A stretch of DNA of 64,000 nucleotides from RGIG5472 sp051867615 (GCA_051867615.1 JBJDYU010000044.1:76929-140928); one strand, 5' to 3'; shown: positions 8,919 through 17,936, counted from the first letter of the stretch. Made by a program: numbers and translations. Notes: a model not told the origin generated them from the letters alone.

Positions 8919-9957
8919 CGTTCTCCTTTTTCGACGGCAGCTCGTTCTTGCCGAACATTTTTGTCAGGCCCTCGGCAAAATAGCTCAGCCGGGCGGCCAC
9001 GGATGCGTAATCCATCCGCGTGGGGCCCACCACGCCGATGAGTCCTCTCATATTATCTCCGATGTCATAGCTGGCTATGACCACGCTGCTGTCCTGCAGC
9101 GCCTCGTCCACGTTTTCCGGGCCGATGAGGATCTGCACCGGACTGTCCGTGGAGGGCACGGGCAGGTTCCGCTTGTTGTCGAGAAAGCTCATCAGCTCAT
9201 GGGCCTTCTCCACGTCCCGGTACTCCGGCAGCTTCAAAATCTGGTTCGTTCCGGCGGTGACGACCTCCTGCTTTCCCGCCTCCTCCAGCGTCTCGGTGGC
9301 ATAGCTCACCACGGCGCTGAGCAGCAGAAACTGCTCTGGCGGCGTCTGGTCGGAAAGCGCCATGAGCCGCTGGCCCATCTCCTCCGCCGTAATGCCGGTG
9401 AAGTGGTCGCAAAAGAGCGTTTTCAGCTCCGGCAGCCACTCCTGCCGCACGGGCAGGTCGCTTTTCAGGAGCTTACTCTTCACGCGGCTGTCGCTCATCA
9501 TCAGCACGACGATGACGCTGTTTTCATCCACATACAGCAGCTCCGCCCGCTGCAGCGTTGCCGCGTCCTTGCCGCCCGCCATCATATAGGTGGGGTACTG
9601 CACCAGGAAGGACATGATCTGCCCCGCCTGGGAGATGACGTCGTCCAGCTCCGCCATTTTGATGTGCAGCGCTTCGTTGATCTTCTCCGTCTCCGCAAGG
9701 CTGAGGGAATGCTGCTCCATCAGCTCGTTGACGTACAGCCGGTAGCCCTTGGGCGAGGGGACGCGGCCCGCGGAGGTGTGGGGCTGTTCCAGATAGCCCA
9801 TCTCCACCAGATCCGCCAGCTCGTTGCGGATGGTGGCGGAGGAGAGCTTCGCCTCCATCTGCTCGGCGATGGTCTTGGACCCCACCGGCTCGGCGGTGTC
9901 GATGTAATGCTCCACCACGACCTTCAGTATTTGCTTTTTCCGGGCCGTCAGTTCCAT
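8908..9957 (-). CDS. hrcA: heat-inducible transcription repressor HrcA
   Basis: 349-aa HrcA, the repressor that binds CIRCE and is kept active by GroEL. It has an N-terminal winged helix (MELTARKKQILKVVVEHYID ... SSATIRNELADLVEMGYLEQPHTSAGRVPS) followed by the GAF-like ligand domain. Of the possible ATGs, 9957 has GGAAGG six nt upstream, while 9963 abuts that site, so 9957 is preferred. It is the first gene of the operon it regulates, with a perfect CIRCE operator 47 nt upstream of the start. Confidence 0.97.
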   Translation of the reverse strand: MELTARKKQILKVVVEHYIDTAEPVGSKTIAEQMEAKLSSATIRNELADLVEMGYLEQPHTSAGRVPSPKGYRLYVNELMEQHSLSLAETEKINEALHIKMAELDDVISQAGQIMSFLVQYPTYMMAGGKDAATLQRAELLYVDENSVIVVLMMSDSRVKSKLLKSDLPVRQEWLPELKTLFCDHFTGITAEEMGQRLMALSDQTPPEQFLLLSAVVSYATETLEEAGKQEVVTAGTNQILKLPEYRDVEKAHELMSFLDNKRNLPVPSTDSPVQILIGPENVDEALQDSSVVIASYDIGDNMRGLIGVVGPTRMDYASVAARLSYFAEGLTKMFGKNELPSKKENDDE

Positions 9958-10003
9958 ATCCATCCTTCCAGCAAAGCCGCTCGCGGCGGCTCTTATCAAG
10001 AGC

Positions 10004-10030
10004 TTAGCACTCCTTTTCCCCGAGTGCTAA
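10004..10030 (-). promoter_or_regulatory. CIRCE operator (HrcA binding site)
   Basis: Perfect inverted repeat TTAGCACTC-N9-GAGTGCTAA, identical to the CIRCE consensus. It starts immediately downstream of the -10 box of the hrcA promoter, so HrcA would cover the transcription start. Confidence 0.98.
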
Positions 10031-10034
10031 ACGG

Positions 10035-10063
10035 AGTGTACCACGGGGCCACAGGAATGTCAA
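10035..10063 (-). promoter_or_regulatory. sigma-A promoter of the hrcA-grpE-dnaK-dnaJ operon
   Basis: Minus-strand TTGACA (10063-10058), 17-nt spacer, TACACT (10040-10035), directly upstream of CIRCE. Confidence 0.9.
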
Positions 10064-10093
10064 GCGAGGGAAATTAAATAATTTGTGAACATT

Positions 10094-10127
10094 AAAAAAG
10101 CGGGGCCTTTCCGAAGAAAAGCCCCGC
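10094..10127 (-). terminator. terminator of folT-folC
   Basis: Minus-strand hairpin with arms GCGGGGC (10127-10121) and GCCCCGC (10106-10100), extended by inner A/T pairs and followed by a T-run (10099-10094). It lies 30 nt after the folC stop. Confidence 0.78.
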
Positions 10128-10158
10128 GATGAATGTCGAAAAAGCGGCCCGCGAAGGT

Positions 10159-11439
10159 TCAGTTTTCCAGCGCCGCCACCGCCCGGCGCACGTCGCCGGA
10201 GAAGTACAGCGAGCCAAGGGCGCAGGCCACGCCGTCCCGTCCCGCCAGCGCCAGCACCCGCGCCACGCCCTCCTCCACGGAGTCCGCCGTTTGGGCCGCC
10301 GCGCCGGAGCGGGAAAGCAGCGCGCACAGCGCCTCCGCCGGCATGGCCCGGGCGTTGTCCGGCCGCACGGCGGTGAAATCCGCCGCGAGAGGGGCCAGCA
10401 GCTCCACCATGGCGGGAACGTCCTTGTCCGCCATGACGCCCAGCAGGAAGTGGATGCCGCCCTCAGGGAAATAGCAGCGCAGGCTCTCCGCCGTGGCGGC
10501 CATGCCGTGGGGATTGTGGGCGCCGTCCAGCAGAAACACCGGCTCGCGGCGCAGCACCTCAAAGCGGCCCGGCCAGCGCACCGCGGCAAGGCCCTCGCGG
10601 ATATCGTCGCCTGAGATCCGCCAACCCTTTTCCCGCAGCGCCTCCAGCGCCGTCACCGCCACGCAGGCGTTGCGCAGCTGATAGCGCCCGATGAGGGGCA
10701 GGCGCAGCTCGCCGTAGGGCGTGCAGGTAAAGACGCTCTCGGCAAGGTCGAAGCGGACGGGCGCGATGCGGGAAAAATCCGCCTCGATGAGCCGCGCGCC
10801 CTTCTCCCGGCAGCGCTCACGGAACACCTCGTCCGCCTCCGGCGCGCCGCCGTAGCTCACCACCGTGCCGCCGTCCTTGATGATGCCGGCCTTGGCCCCG
10901 GCGATCTCCCGCAGCGTCCCGCCCAGCACCTGCGTGTGGTCCATGCCCATGGCGGTGATGACCGCCACCTCGGGGCAGGGGATGACATTGGTGGAGTCCA
11001 TGCCGCCGCCGAGTCCCACCTCCAGCACCACGATGTCGCAGCTTTGGCGGCGAAAATACAGCAGCGCCAGCGCCGTGATGAGTTCAAACTCCGTGGGAGG
11101 GTCCTCCATGCTTTCCGCGTGGGGGCGAAGCTCCTCCACGAGAGCCGCCAGCTCCCCGTCCGGGATCTCCCGGCCGTTGATCTGGATGCGCTCGTTGAAG
11201 CGAAGAATATACGGGGAGATATTCAAGCCCACCTTGTAGCCCGCGCGCTGGAGGACCGAGGAGATACAGGCGCAGGTAGAGCCCTTGCCGTTGGTCCCCG
11301 CCACATGGACGAATTTCAGTTCCTTCTCCGGATTTCCCAGCCGGCGCAGCAGCTCCCGCGTGCGGGAGAGGCCCGGCTTGCTGCCCAGCCACTGTACGCT
11401 GTGGATATAGCGAAGCGCCTCGGCGTAGGTCATGCTCAC
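10159..11439 (-). CDS. folC: folylpolyglutamate synthase / dihydrofolate synthase
   Basis: FolC adds glutamate to folates (and often to dihydropteroate), trapping folate in the cell. 426 aa, Mur-ligase fold: P-loop GTNGKGSTCACISSVLQRAG (about residues 47-66), the loop GMDHTQVLGGTLREIAGAKAGII with the lysine usually carbamylated in this family, and a C-terminal domain with LDGAHNPHG. The start is GTG at 11439 (GTGA overlap with the folT stop) or ATG at 11433. It is co-transcribed with folT behind a folate riboswitch, so uptake and retention are regulated together. Confidence 0.95.
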   Translation of the reverse strand: MSMTYAEALRYIHSVQWLGSKPGLSRTRELLRRLGNPEKELKFVHVAGTNGKGSTCACISSVLQRAGYKVGLNISPYILRFNERIQINGREIPDGELAALVEELRPHAESMEDPPTEFELITALALLYFRRQSCDIVVLEVGLGGGMDSTNVIPCPEVAVITAMGMDHTQVLGGTLREIAGAKAGIIKDGGTVVSYGGAPEADEVFRERCREKGARLIEADFSRIAPVRFDLAESVFTCTPYGELRLPLIGRYQLRNACVAVTALEALREKGWRISGDDIREGLAAVRWPGRFEVLRREPVFLLDGAHNPHGMAATAESLRCYFPEGGIHFLLGVMADKDVPAMVELLAPLAADFTAVRPDNARAMPAEALCALLSRSGAAAQTADSVEEGVARVLALAGRDGVACALGSLYFSGDVRRAVAALEN

Positions 11440-12164
11440 TTGCCCTCTTTCTCCGGCGCGGCCGGGGCTGCGCCGTCGTTCTTCTTTGCGGCCACAAGGC
11501 CCTTGCTCTTAAACGCGCCGGTGCGGATCAGCAGCCAGATCACCACCGTGTCCGCCAGCGCCATGCCGAGATACAGCGGGATGCGGACGGCCAGCAGCTC
11601 CTTCAGCGGCGTGCCGTACAGCAGGGAGATGCAGTAGGAGGTCCAGCCGATGGACGCGACGATGGCCGTGGTAAAGCAGATGGCTCCGAGCCGCAGGGGC
11701 GTGGCGCCGTTACGCAGCAGCACCGGCTTCAGCAGGCCCGGCAGTCCGCCCACCAGAATGGGCGAGATGGCGAGCAGCGGCATATAGCCGAAGGAGGACA
11801 GCGCCAGCGCGCCCACCAGGTCCGCGCCGAAGCCCACCAGCGCTCCGGCCAGCGGACCGTACAGCAGTCCCGCCAGAATAATGGGCACGTTGCCGAGGCT
11901 CACCCGGATGCTGTGGGTGTTGATGGCGAGGATGCGGCTCAGCACCACGCTGAGACCGCAGAGGAACGCCAGCGTCACCAGCGTCCTGACGCCGCCGTTC
12001 CAGCGCTTGGCGAAGAACAGCAGGGCCAGCAGGCAGACCACCACCACGTCGATGATGATGAGCTGCGGCCGGTCCACCCGGTTCCACACCAGCACATTCA
12101 CAAGGGCCAGCAAGACCACGCCGGCCACGGCCGCCCAGCGGCGGCCCAGGTTCCATTTGGACAT
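11436..12164 (-). CDS. folT: folate ECF transporter substrate-binding S component
   Basis: 242-aa membrane protein with about six hydrophobic segments. The block LSRILAINTHSIRVSLGNVPIILAGLLYGPLAGALVGFGADLVG is the FolT-family S-component signature, and GWTSYCISLLYGTPL follows. It would capture folate and dock on a shared EcfA/A'/T module, which is not in the window. The start at 12164 has GGAGGG seven nt upstream; the frame stays open further upstream but runs toward the riboswitch. Upstream tetrahydrofolate riboswitch and overlap with folC give independent support for folate as substrate. Confidence 0.92.
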   Translation of the reverse strand: MSKWNLGRRWAAVAGVVLLALVNVLVWNRVDRPQLIIIDVVVVCLLALLFFAKRWNGGVRTLVTLAFLCGLSVVLSRILAINTHSIRVSLGNVPIILAGLLYGPLAGALVGFGADLVGALALSSFGYMPLLAISPILVGGLPGLLKPVLLRNGATPLRLGAICFTTAIVASIGWTSYCISLLYGTPLKELLAVRIPLYLGMALADTVVIWLLIRTGAFKSKGLVAAKKNDGAAPAAPEKEGK

Positions 12165-12277
12165 AAAAAATCCCTCCACTCTGTAAATTTGGCAGTTTCG
12201 ACCGGCCGCGCCGCCAAAGGGCGTGGCTTCCGGGTCCTGTAACGCCGCACAGAGGGAAGGTTCACTTCTCGGTATGC

Positions 12278-12390
12278 GGCAGCGGGATGCGAAAAACGCA
12301 CTGCAAACCTTGCGGTCTTTCGTTCGGTGAACAACTCCCCGTTTCACCGACACTTAGGCAATTCGCCAACACGCGTTTTCCTACTCTGCC
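12278..12390 (-). ncRNA. tetrahydrofolate (THF) riboswitch
   Basis: Minus-strand leader of folT. Closing stem GGCAG (12390-12386) pairs with CTGCC (12282-12278). Conserved folT-motif blocks occur in order: AGAGTAG, AAAACGC pairing with GCGTTTT, TAAGT, a hairpin GGTGA...TCACC with loop AACGGGGAGTTGT, AACGAA, a short GACC-GCAA-GGTT hairpin, then CGCATCC before the closing stem. The order and loop sequences match the known THF class I motif. An extra small hairpin (GGCGAATTGCC) sits before TAAGT. It ends about 113 nt before the folT start, so control could act on termination or on translation; I see no clear terminator. Confidence 0.92.
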
Positions 12391-12405
12391 ATTGAGCTTG
12401 CTTCC

Positions 12406-12433
12406 ATTATATAATCTCTTTTGGAAATTGCAA
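12406..12433 (-). promoter_or_regulatory. promoter of the folT riboswitch transcript
   Basis: Minus-strand TTGCAA (12433-12428), 16-nt spacer, TATAAT (12411-12406), ending 16 nt before the first paired base of the riboswitch. Confidence 0.75.
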
Positions 12434-12521
12434 CCGAAAAAGCGCACTTTTCTTTGTGATTATCTTGTCACATTATCGGAGCCTTTTCGCTCACCGGGAC
12501 GAAACAGTCTGCTCGCCCCGC

Positions 12522-12556
12522 GAAAAACCGGGCCGGCGCTGCCGCGCCGGCCCGGT
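12522..12556 (-). terminator. terminator of the rnf operon
   Basis: Minus-strand hairpin of 13 bp (ACCGGGCCGGCGC / GCGCCGGCCCGGT, 12556-12527) followed by TTTTTCG, 16 nt after the rnfB stop. Confidence 0.88.
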
Positions 12557-12572
12557 CTCCGATATGTTTTTC

Positions 12573-13493
12573 TTATTCCGCTTTGGGCGCTTCCGCCGCT
12601 TTTGCGGCCTCCGCAGCCTTGGCGGCTTCCGCAGCGGCCCGGGCCTTCTCGGCCTGGGCCTTCAGCACGGCCTTGAACTTTTCCTTCTCCTCCGCGGTGG
12701 CGATAGGCTCGATGGCGTCGCGGGGGCAGACCTTGGTGCAGATCTTGCAGCCCTTGCACTTGTCGTAGTCGATGACGGCCACGCCGTCCACCAGCTCCAC
12801 CGCGCCGAACTTGCAGTTCTTCACGCACATACCGCAGCCGATGCAGGAGTTTTTGCAGACCTTCATGGCTGAGGGGCCCTTGGCCTTGTTGGCGCAGTTC
12901 ACGTGCACCTTGCGGGAGGCGGGGACCTCCACGATGAGATGGCGGGGGCAGGTATCGCGGCAGGCGCCGCAGTCGGTGCACTTGGCGGGGTCCACCTGGG
13001 CCACGCCCTTTTCATTGAGATGGATGGCGTCGAACTTGCAGGCCCGCACGCAGTTGCCAAGGCCCAGGCAGCCGAAGCTGCACTCCAGCGGGCCCGCGCC
13101 CACCTTCAGCGCGCCGGTGCAGTCCTGCACGCCGCGGTACTCATACTTCTTCACGGCCGCTTCGCCGCCGTTGCAGATGACGTGAGCCACCTTTTTCTCG
13201 CCGCTGGGGGCCTCCATGCCCATGATGGCGGCGATCTTCGCCGCGGCCTCCGCCCCGGCGGGAGCGCAGGCGGTGACGGGGGCCTTGCCCGCCAGGATGG
13301 CTTCCGCGCAGCCGGCGCAGCCGGGATAGCCGCAGCCGCCGCAGTTGGCGCCGGCCAGGCATTCCTGGATCTTGGGCAGACGTTCGTCCACCTTCACCTC
13401 AAACACCTTCGCCGCCACGGCCAGCACGATGCCGAACACGGCGGCCAGACCGCCCAGCACCAGCACCGCAAACAGGATATTCGTCACATTCAT
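12573..13493 (-). CDS. rnfB: Rnf electron transport complex subunit B
   Basis: 306-aa ferredoxin-like subunit that accepts electrons from reduced ferredoxin. An N-terminal membrane helix (residues 5-28) is followed by CGGCGYPGC (51-59), the cysteine motif of the RnfB Fe-S domain. Several 4Fe-4S motifs come next, including CTDCGACRDTC, CIGCGMCVKNC and CKGCKICTKVC. The C-terminus is an Ala/Glu/Lys repeat tail (about 30 residues) of unknown role. It is the last gene of rnfCDGEAB, 12 nt after rnfA. Confidence 0.96.
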   Translation of the reverse strand: MNVTNILFAVLVLGGLAAVFGIVLAVAAKVFEVKVDERLPKIQECLAGANCGGCGYPGCAGCAEAILAGKAPVTACAPAGAEAAAKIAAIMGMEAPSGEKKVAHVICNGGEAAVKKYEYRGVQDCTGALKVGAGPLECSFGCLGLGNCVRACKFDAIHLNEKGVAQVDPAKCTDCGACRDTCPRHLIVEVPASRKVHVNCANKAKGPSAMKVCKNSCIGCGMCVKNCKFGAVELVDGVAVIDYDKCKGCKICTKVCPRDAIEPIATAEEKEKFKAVLKAQAEKARAAAEAAKAAEAAKAAEAPKAE

Positions 13494-13505
13494 AGCCTTT
13501 CCTCC

Positions 13506-14093
13506 TTACTGCCACACGACCATGCCGCTGAAGCCCATGAAGGCCAGCGCCATCAGGCCGGCGGTGATGAGGGCGATGGGGAAGCCGTCGAAGCACTTGG
13601 GGTTGTCGGCAAATTCCAGGCTCTCGCGCACCGCGGCGAAGAGGAAGATCGCCAGCAGGAAGCCCAGGCCGCCGGTGATACCGTAGACCACGGACTCGAT
13701 GAAGTTATAGTTGTTCTGCACGTTCAGCAGCGCCACGCCCAGCACCGCGCAGTTGGTGGTGATGAGGGGCAGGTACACGCCGAGGGCGGTGTACAGCGTG
13801 GGCATGGCCTTCTTCAGGAACATCTCCACGAACTGCACCAGCGCCGCGATGACCAAAATGAACGCCACGGTCTGCATATATTCCAGACCCAGCGCCACCA
13901 GCAGCTGGTTGACAAAATAGGTGAACGCGGAGGCGAGGCCCATAACGAAGGTCACGGCCAGGCCCATGCCCACGGCGGTGTCGATCTTTTTGGACACGCC
14001 CAGGAAGGGGCAGATGCCCAAAAACTGGGCGAAGATGAAGTTGTTCGTCAGGATAGCGCCCAGGGAGATCGCAAGCAAACTGGTCACACTCAT
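13506..14093 (-). CDS. rnfA: Rnf electron transport complex subunit A
   Basis: 195-aa integral membrane subunit with about six helices, homologous to RnfE and NqrE. It is recognised by NNFIFAQFLGICPFLGVSKK and LITTNCAVLGVALL, the segments whose cysteines (positions around 31 and 110) hold the intramembrane iron-sulfur centre in this family. The ATG overlaps the rnfE stop by 4 nt (ATGA), so the pair is translationally coupled. Confidence 0.97.
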   Translation of the reverse strand: MSVTSLLAISLGAILTNNFIFAQFLGICPFLGVSKKIDTAVGMGLAVTFVMGLASAFTYFVNQLLVALGLEYMQTVAFILVIAALVQFVEMFLKKAMPTLYTALGVYLPLITTNCAVLGVALLNVQNNYNFIESVVYGITGGLGFLLAIFLFAAVRESLEFADNPKCFDGFPIALITAGLMALAFMGFSGMVVWQ

Positions 14094-14716
14094 GCCTGTT
14101 CAGCCTCCTTCTTTTCTTTTCTTGCCGCGCTCCTGGCAAGCGCCCACTGCATGACGGCGATCAGGGTGCCGAGGCAGAGGAAGCCGCCCACGGGCAGCAC
14201 CAGCATCAGCGCGGGGGTGTAAGACACGGGCATCACGCGGACGCCCAGCAGCGTGCCGCTGCCCAGCAGCTCGCGGAAGGCACAGAGCACCAGGAGCACC
14301 AGCGTGTAGCCGATGCCCTGGCAGATGCCGTCCACCGCGGAGGCGGCGATGCCGTTTTTGGAGCTGAAGCTCTCGGCCCGGGCCAGGATGATGCAGTTGA
14401 CGACGATCAGCGGGATAAACACGCCCAGGGACTTGGCGATGTCAGGCAGGAAGGCCTGCAGCAGCAGGTCCACCATGGTGACGAAGCCCGCGATGACCAC
14501 GATGTAGCAGGCGATGCGCACCTCGCCGGGGATGATCTTCCGCAGGGCGGAGATGACGATGTTGGAGCAGGTCAGAATGATCAGCACGCTGACGCCCATG
14601 CCGAGGCCGTTGGAAATGGAGGTGCTGATGGCCATGGTGGAGCACATACCCAGCAGCTGCACCAGCACGGGGTTCTGGGTGATGAGACCTTCCTTCAGCT
14701 GTTTCTTAAAATTCAT
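14090..14716 (-). CDS. rnfE: Rnf electron transport complex subunit E
   Basis: 208-aa membrane protein, paralogous to RnfA. Motifs NPVLVQLLGMCSTMAIST and PLIVVNCIILARAESFSSKNG carry the conserved membrane cysteines. About six hydrophobic helices and a basic C-terminal tail. Second-last membrane subunit of the complex, between rnfG and rnfA as in other clostridial rnf operons. Confidence 0.97.
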   Translation of the reverse strand: MNFKKQLKEGLITQNPVLVQLLGMCSTMAISTSISNGLGMGVSVLIILTCSNIVISALRKIIPGEVRIACYIVVIAGFVTMVDLLLQAFLPDIAKSLGVFIPLIVVNCIILARAESFSSKNGIAASAVDGICQGIGYTLVLLVLCAFRELLGSGTLLGVRVMPVSYTPALMLVLPVGGFLCLGTLIAVMQWALARSAARKEKKEAEQA

Positions 14717-14734
14717 TTCTCATGTCCCCCTTTC

Positions 14735-15310
14735 TTAACCCAGCGCTTCCACGGCGGCCAGCGCGGCGTTGACGCCGGCGGTGACGCCCTTGGAGGAAAC
14801 GGTGGCGCCGGAGATGGCATCCACGTTCTGCCCCACCACCAGGCTGCCCGCGCCGGACATACCCTTGAACTGGTCCAGCACGCCGTTGACATTGTTCATG
14901 ACCTTGCTGCCGATACCGGAGGTCTCGGAGTTGTCCACGATGGCGACGCCGGTAACGGCCAGAGCCGTATCGGTGCCCACCATCATTTCGATGCTGCCCT
15001 GAGAGCCGCTGGCGATGACCTTCACGGTGTAGCCCACCAGCTCGCCGCCGGCGCGGACCTCATACACGGAGTCCAGCGCGCCGTAGGCGGCCGCGGCAGC
15101 GGTCATATCCTCGCTGACCTCCACGGGGACGTATTCCGCGTCCTCCACCGTCACCACCTGGTTCATGGCGGCGGCGGTGTTTTCCGCGTTGATGGCGGCT
15201 ATTCTTTCCGCCGTCACGCCGTTGACAGCGCCCAGCAGGCCCGCCACCACGAGGGAGATGCCCAGCAGGGTGCCGGCGATCCTCAGCACGAATTTCGGTT
15301 GGATCTTCAT
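14735..15310 (-). CDS. rnfG: Rnf electron transport complex subunit G (flavoprotein)
   Basis: 191 aa: one N-terminal membrane anchor (residues 10-30) and an extracytoplasmic FMN-binding domain. The motif VDAISGATVSSKGVTAGVNA near residue 165 contains the SGAT threonine to which FMN is covalently linked in RnfG/NqrC proteins. The start overlaps the rnfD stop by one base (TAATG). Flavinylation needs an ApbE transferase, not seen in this window. Confidence 0.97.
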   Translation of the reverse strand: MKIQPKFVLRIAGTLLGISLVVAGLLGAVNGVTAERIAAINAENTAAAMNQVVTVEDAEYVPVEVSEDMTAAAAAYGALDSVYEVRAGGELVGYTVKVIASGSQGSIEMMVGTDTALAVTGVAIVDNSETSGIGSKVMNNVNGVLDQFKGMSGAGSLVVGQNVDAISGATVSSKGVTAGVNAALAAVEALG

Positions 15311-16341
15311 TATTTCGCCGCCTCCTTTGCCTGTTTCTTGGCCGCCCTGGCGTCCTCGCGGCTGACGCCGAAGCGCACGGGCTTGACGTACTTGTCGATG
15401 AGCCAGGTGGTGCAGTTCATCACGAGGATGGAGTAGCAGACGCCCTCGGGATAGGAGCCGAAGTAGCGGATCATAACGGTGAGCAGGCCGCAGCCCAGGC
15501 CGAAGATCAGCTGGCCCTTTTTGGTCACGGGGGAGGTGGCGTAGTCGGTGGCCATAAAGATGGCGCCCAGCATCAGACCGCCGCCCAGCAGGTTATACAG
15601 CATCCACTGCAGGGGATCGTTGCCCCTGGGGAAGATGAAGGTAAGTACCGCGACGGTGGCGATGTACGCAACGGGCGTGTGCCAGCTGATGACCTTGCGG
15701 CCGATGAGCCAGGCCCCGCCGATGAGCAGCATCAGCGCGGAGACCTCGCCGATGGAGCCGCCGATGCGGCCGATGAACATATCGGCGAGGGAGTAGGTCG
15801 CGGTCAGGTCCGCGAAGGCGCCGCCCTTCATCATAGCCATGGGAGTCGCCGCGGTGGCGGCGTCCACAGTGGCGCCGAGAGGAGCCTTGGTCATGGGAGC
15901 CGCCCAGGTGGTCATGGCGGAGGCGTAGCAGGCAAGCAGCGCCGCGCGGCCCGCGAGGGCGGGGTTTAAGAAGTTCTTGCCGATGCCGCCGTAGAGCTGC
16001 TTGACCACGACGATGGCGAAAAACGCGCCTACGAGAAGCATCCAATAGGGCAGGTACACCGGGCAGACATAGGCCAGCAGCATACCCGTGACCACGGCGG
16101 AAAGGTCGCCGATGGACTGGGGCTTTTTGGTGAGCTTACGGTACAGCCACTCGAAAAACACGCAGCCCGCCACGGACACCGCCACCATCAGCAGGGGCCG
16201 GAGGCCCCAGTTCCACACGGCGATCGCCAGCGCCGGGACCATGGCGATGATCACATCCAGCATGATGGCGCGGGTGTCGGTCTTTTCCCGGATATGGGGG
16301 GAGGAAGTGGCGATCAGCTTCAAATTCTTGTAATCCGTCAT
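15310..16341 (-). CDS. rnfD: Rnf electron transport complex subunit D
   Basis: 343-aa membrane subunit of the NqrB/RnfD family with about nine helices, likely part of the ion path. It starts MTDYKNLKLIATSSPHIREK. A Thr-rich loop, APLGATVDAATAATPMAM (about residues 145-165), is at the place where RnfD carries covalent FMN. An AAGGAGGCG ribosome site lies 8 nt upstream. Only 3 nt separate it from rnfC. Confidence 0.96.
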   Translation of the reverse strand: MTDYKNLKLIATSSPHIREKTDTRAIMLDVIIAMVPALAIAVWNWGLRPLLMVAVSVAGCVFFEWLYRKLTKKPQSIGDLSAVVTGMLLAYVCPVYLPYWMLLVGAFFAIVVVKQLYGGIGKNFLNPALAGRAALLACYASAMTTWAAPMTKAPLGATVDAATAATPMAMMKGGAFADLTATYSLADMFIGRIGGSIGEVSALMLLIGGAWLIGRKVISWHTPVAYIATVAVLTFIFPRGNDPLQWMLYNLLGGGLMLGAIFMATDYATSPVTKKGQLIFGLGCGLLTVMIRYFGSYPEGVCYSILVMNCTTWLIDKYVKPVRFGVSREDARAAKKQAKEAAK

Positions 16342-16344
16342 TGC

Positions 16345-17712
16345 TTACGCCTCCTTCTTCGCCGCGGCGGCGGCTTCCGCGTCCGCCTTGGCCTTGGCCG
16401 CGCGGCGCTGTTCATTGATCTTCTGCTTGCAGGTGCGGAACATATGCACCAGATGCAGGCGGGCCGGGCAGTTGTAGGTGCAGGCGCCGCACTCGATGCA
16501 GTCCATGACGTTGGCGGCCTCCGCCTCGGTCAGCATATCCTTCTGGCCGTACTTATACATATACAGCGGCTCCAGATGCATGGGGCAGACGCTGACGCAC
16601 TTGCCGCAGCGGATGCAGGCGGGGTCCTTCACCGTGCGCTCCTCGTCCTCCGCAAAGGCCAGCATGGCGCCGGTGCCCTTGCCCACGGGAACCTCGGTGG
16701 TATACTGGGCAAGGCCCATCATGGGGCCGCCCATAATGAGCTTATAGGTCTCGTCCTTCAAACCGCCGCAGGCGTCGAAGAGCCTGGAAACAGGCGTGCC
16801 GATGGGGCATTCCAGATTCTTCGGCTCGATGACGCCGGAGCCGGAAACGGTGACGACCTTCTTCACCAGAGGCATACCCTCATACACCGCGCGGTAGATG
16901 GCGCAGGTGGTGTTGAGGTTGAACACGGCGCAGCCGATGCCCGCGGGCAGTGCGCCGGGAGGCACCTGGCGGCCGGTGACGGCCTGGCAGAGCTGCTTTT
17001 CAGCGCCCTGGGGGTAACGGGTGTGGAACACGTCCAGAATCACGGGAGCCTTGCTCTCCGCGATGACGCGCTGCAGCGTCTCCACCGCGTCCATCTTGTT
17101 GTCCTCGATGCCGATGTGCACCTTGTCCAGACCGAACATCTTCGCCAGCAGCTTCGCGCCGCCCACCACCTGCTCCGGCCGCTCCAGAATGGTGCGGTGG
17201 TCGCCGGTGATATAAGGCTCGCACTCCGCGGCGTTGATGATGACGGTGTCCACCTTGCCGATGCCGCTGCTGATCTTCACATGGGTGGGGAAGGTGGCGC
17301 CGCCCATGCCCACGATGCCGGCGTTCTTCACGATCTCGCAGAGCTGCTCCGGCGTCAGACTCTCCGGGTCGGCGGGAGGCTGTACCTCCTCGCTCACGGT
17401 ATCCTGAAAGTCGTTTTCGATGACCACCGACAGCATGGTGCCGCCCATGCTGAAGGGGCGCTGCTCCACGGCCGTCACGGTACCGGATACGGATGCGTGC
17501 ACGGGCACGGAGACAAAGCCGCCGGCCTCGCCGATCTTCTGGCCGACCTTGACCTTGTCGCCCACCGAGACGATGGGCTTGCTGGGCGCGCCAATGTGCA
17601 TAGACATGGGAATGACCACCTGCGCCGGCGCCGCCAGCTGCTCGATGGCCTTGTCCTTTGTGGCGGCCTTCATATCGTTGGGATGAACGCCGCCAAAGAA
17701 TGCGTGTGCCAT
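16345..17712 (-). CDS. rnfC: Rnf electron transport complex subunit C
   Basis: 455-aa cytoplasmic NADH-binding subunit. The Rossmann-like and SLBB domains contain GMGGATFPTHVK and NAAECEPYITGDHR. Two 4Fe-4S motifs, CIRCGKCVSVCP and CIECGACTYNCP, lie in the C-terminal 90 residues, followed by an Ala/Lys tail. An upstream in-frame GTG (17721) is inside the AGAGGTG ribosome site, so ATG at 17712 is preferred. First gene of the operon rnfCDGEAB, the order usual in Clostridia. Confidence 0.96.
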   Translation of the reverse strand: MAHAFFGGVHPNDMKAATKDKAIEQLAAPAQVVIPMSMHIGAPSKPIVSVGDKVKVGQKIGEAGGFVSVPVHASVSGTVTAVEQRPFSMGGTMLSVVIENDFQDTVSEEVQPPADPESLTPEQLCEIVKNAGIVGMGGATFPTHVKISSGIGKVDTVIINAAECEPYITGDHRTILERPEQVVGGAKLLAKMFGLDKVHIGIEDNKMDAVETLQRVIAESKAPVILDVFHTRYPQGAEKQLCQAVTGRQVPPGALPAGIGCAVFNLNTTCAIYRAVYEGMPLVKKVVTVSGSGVIEPKNLECPIGTPVSRLFDACGGLKDETYKLIMGGPMMGLAQYTTEVPVGKGTGAMLAFAEDEERTVKDPACIRCGKCVSVCPMHLEPLYMYKYGQKDMLTEAEAANVMDCIECGACTYNCPARLHLVHMFRTCKQKINEQRRAAKAKADAEAAAAAKKEA

Positions 17713-17774
17713 TGTCTTCACCTCTTATACTACAATCATGGCGGGCATACGCCCACCGGTATTTTAACTCAGTT

Positions 17775-17803
17775 ATCATACACCACTCAAAATTTGAAGT
17801 CCA
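17775..17803 (-). promoter_or_regulatory. candidate promoter of the rnf operon
   Basis: Minus-strand TGGACT (17803-17798), 17-nt spacer, TATGAT (17780-17775). A short leader hairpin GGTGGGC-GTAT-GCCCGCC follows before rnfC. The -35 is imperfect. Confidence 0.5.
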
Positions 17804-17936
17804 CCTTTCCCTCCCATCTTTTTGGACTTTCGCTTTCTTTTTGTTAGGTTTTAATAATTTTATCCCGGTATTTTTGGAGTAATTCACTGCATTCTGCGGT
17901 AATGAATGTAAATTCTTTGCTTTTTTGTGGAAATTG

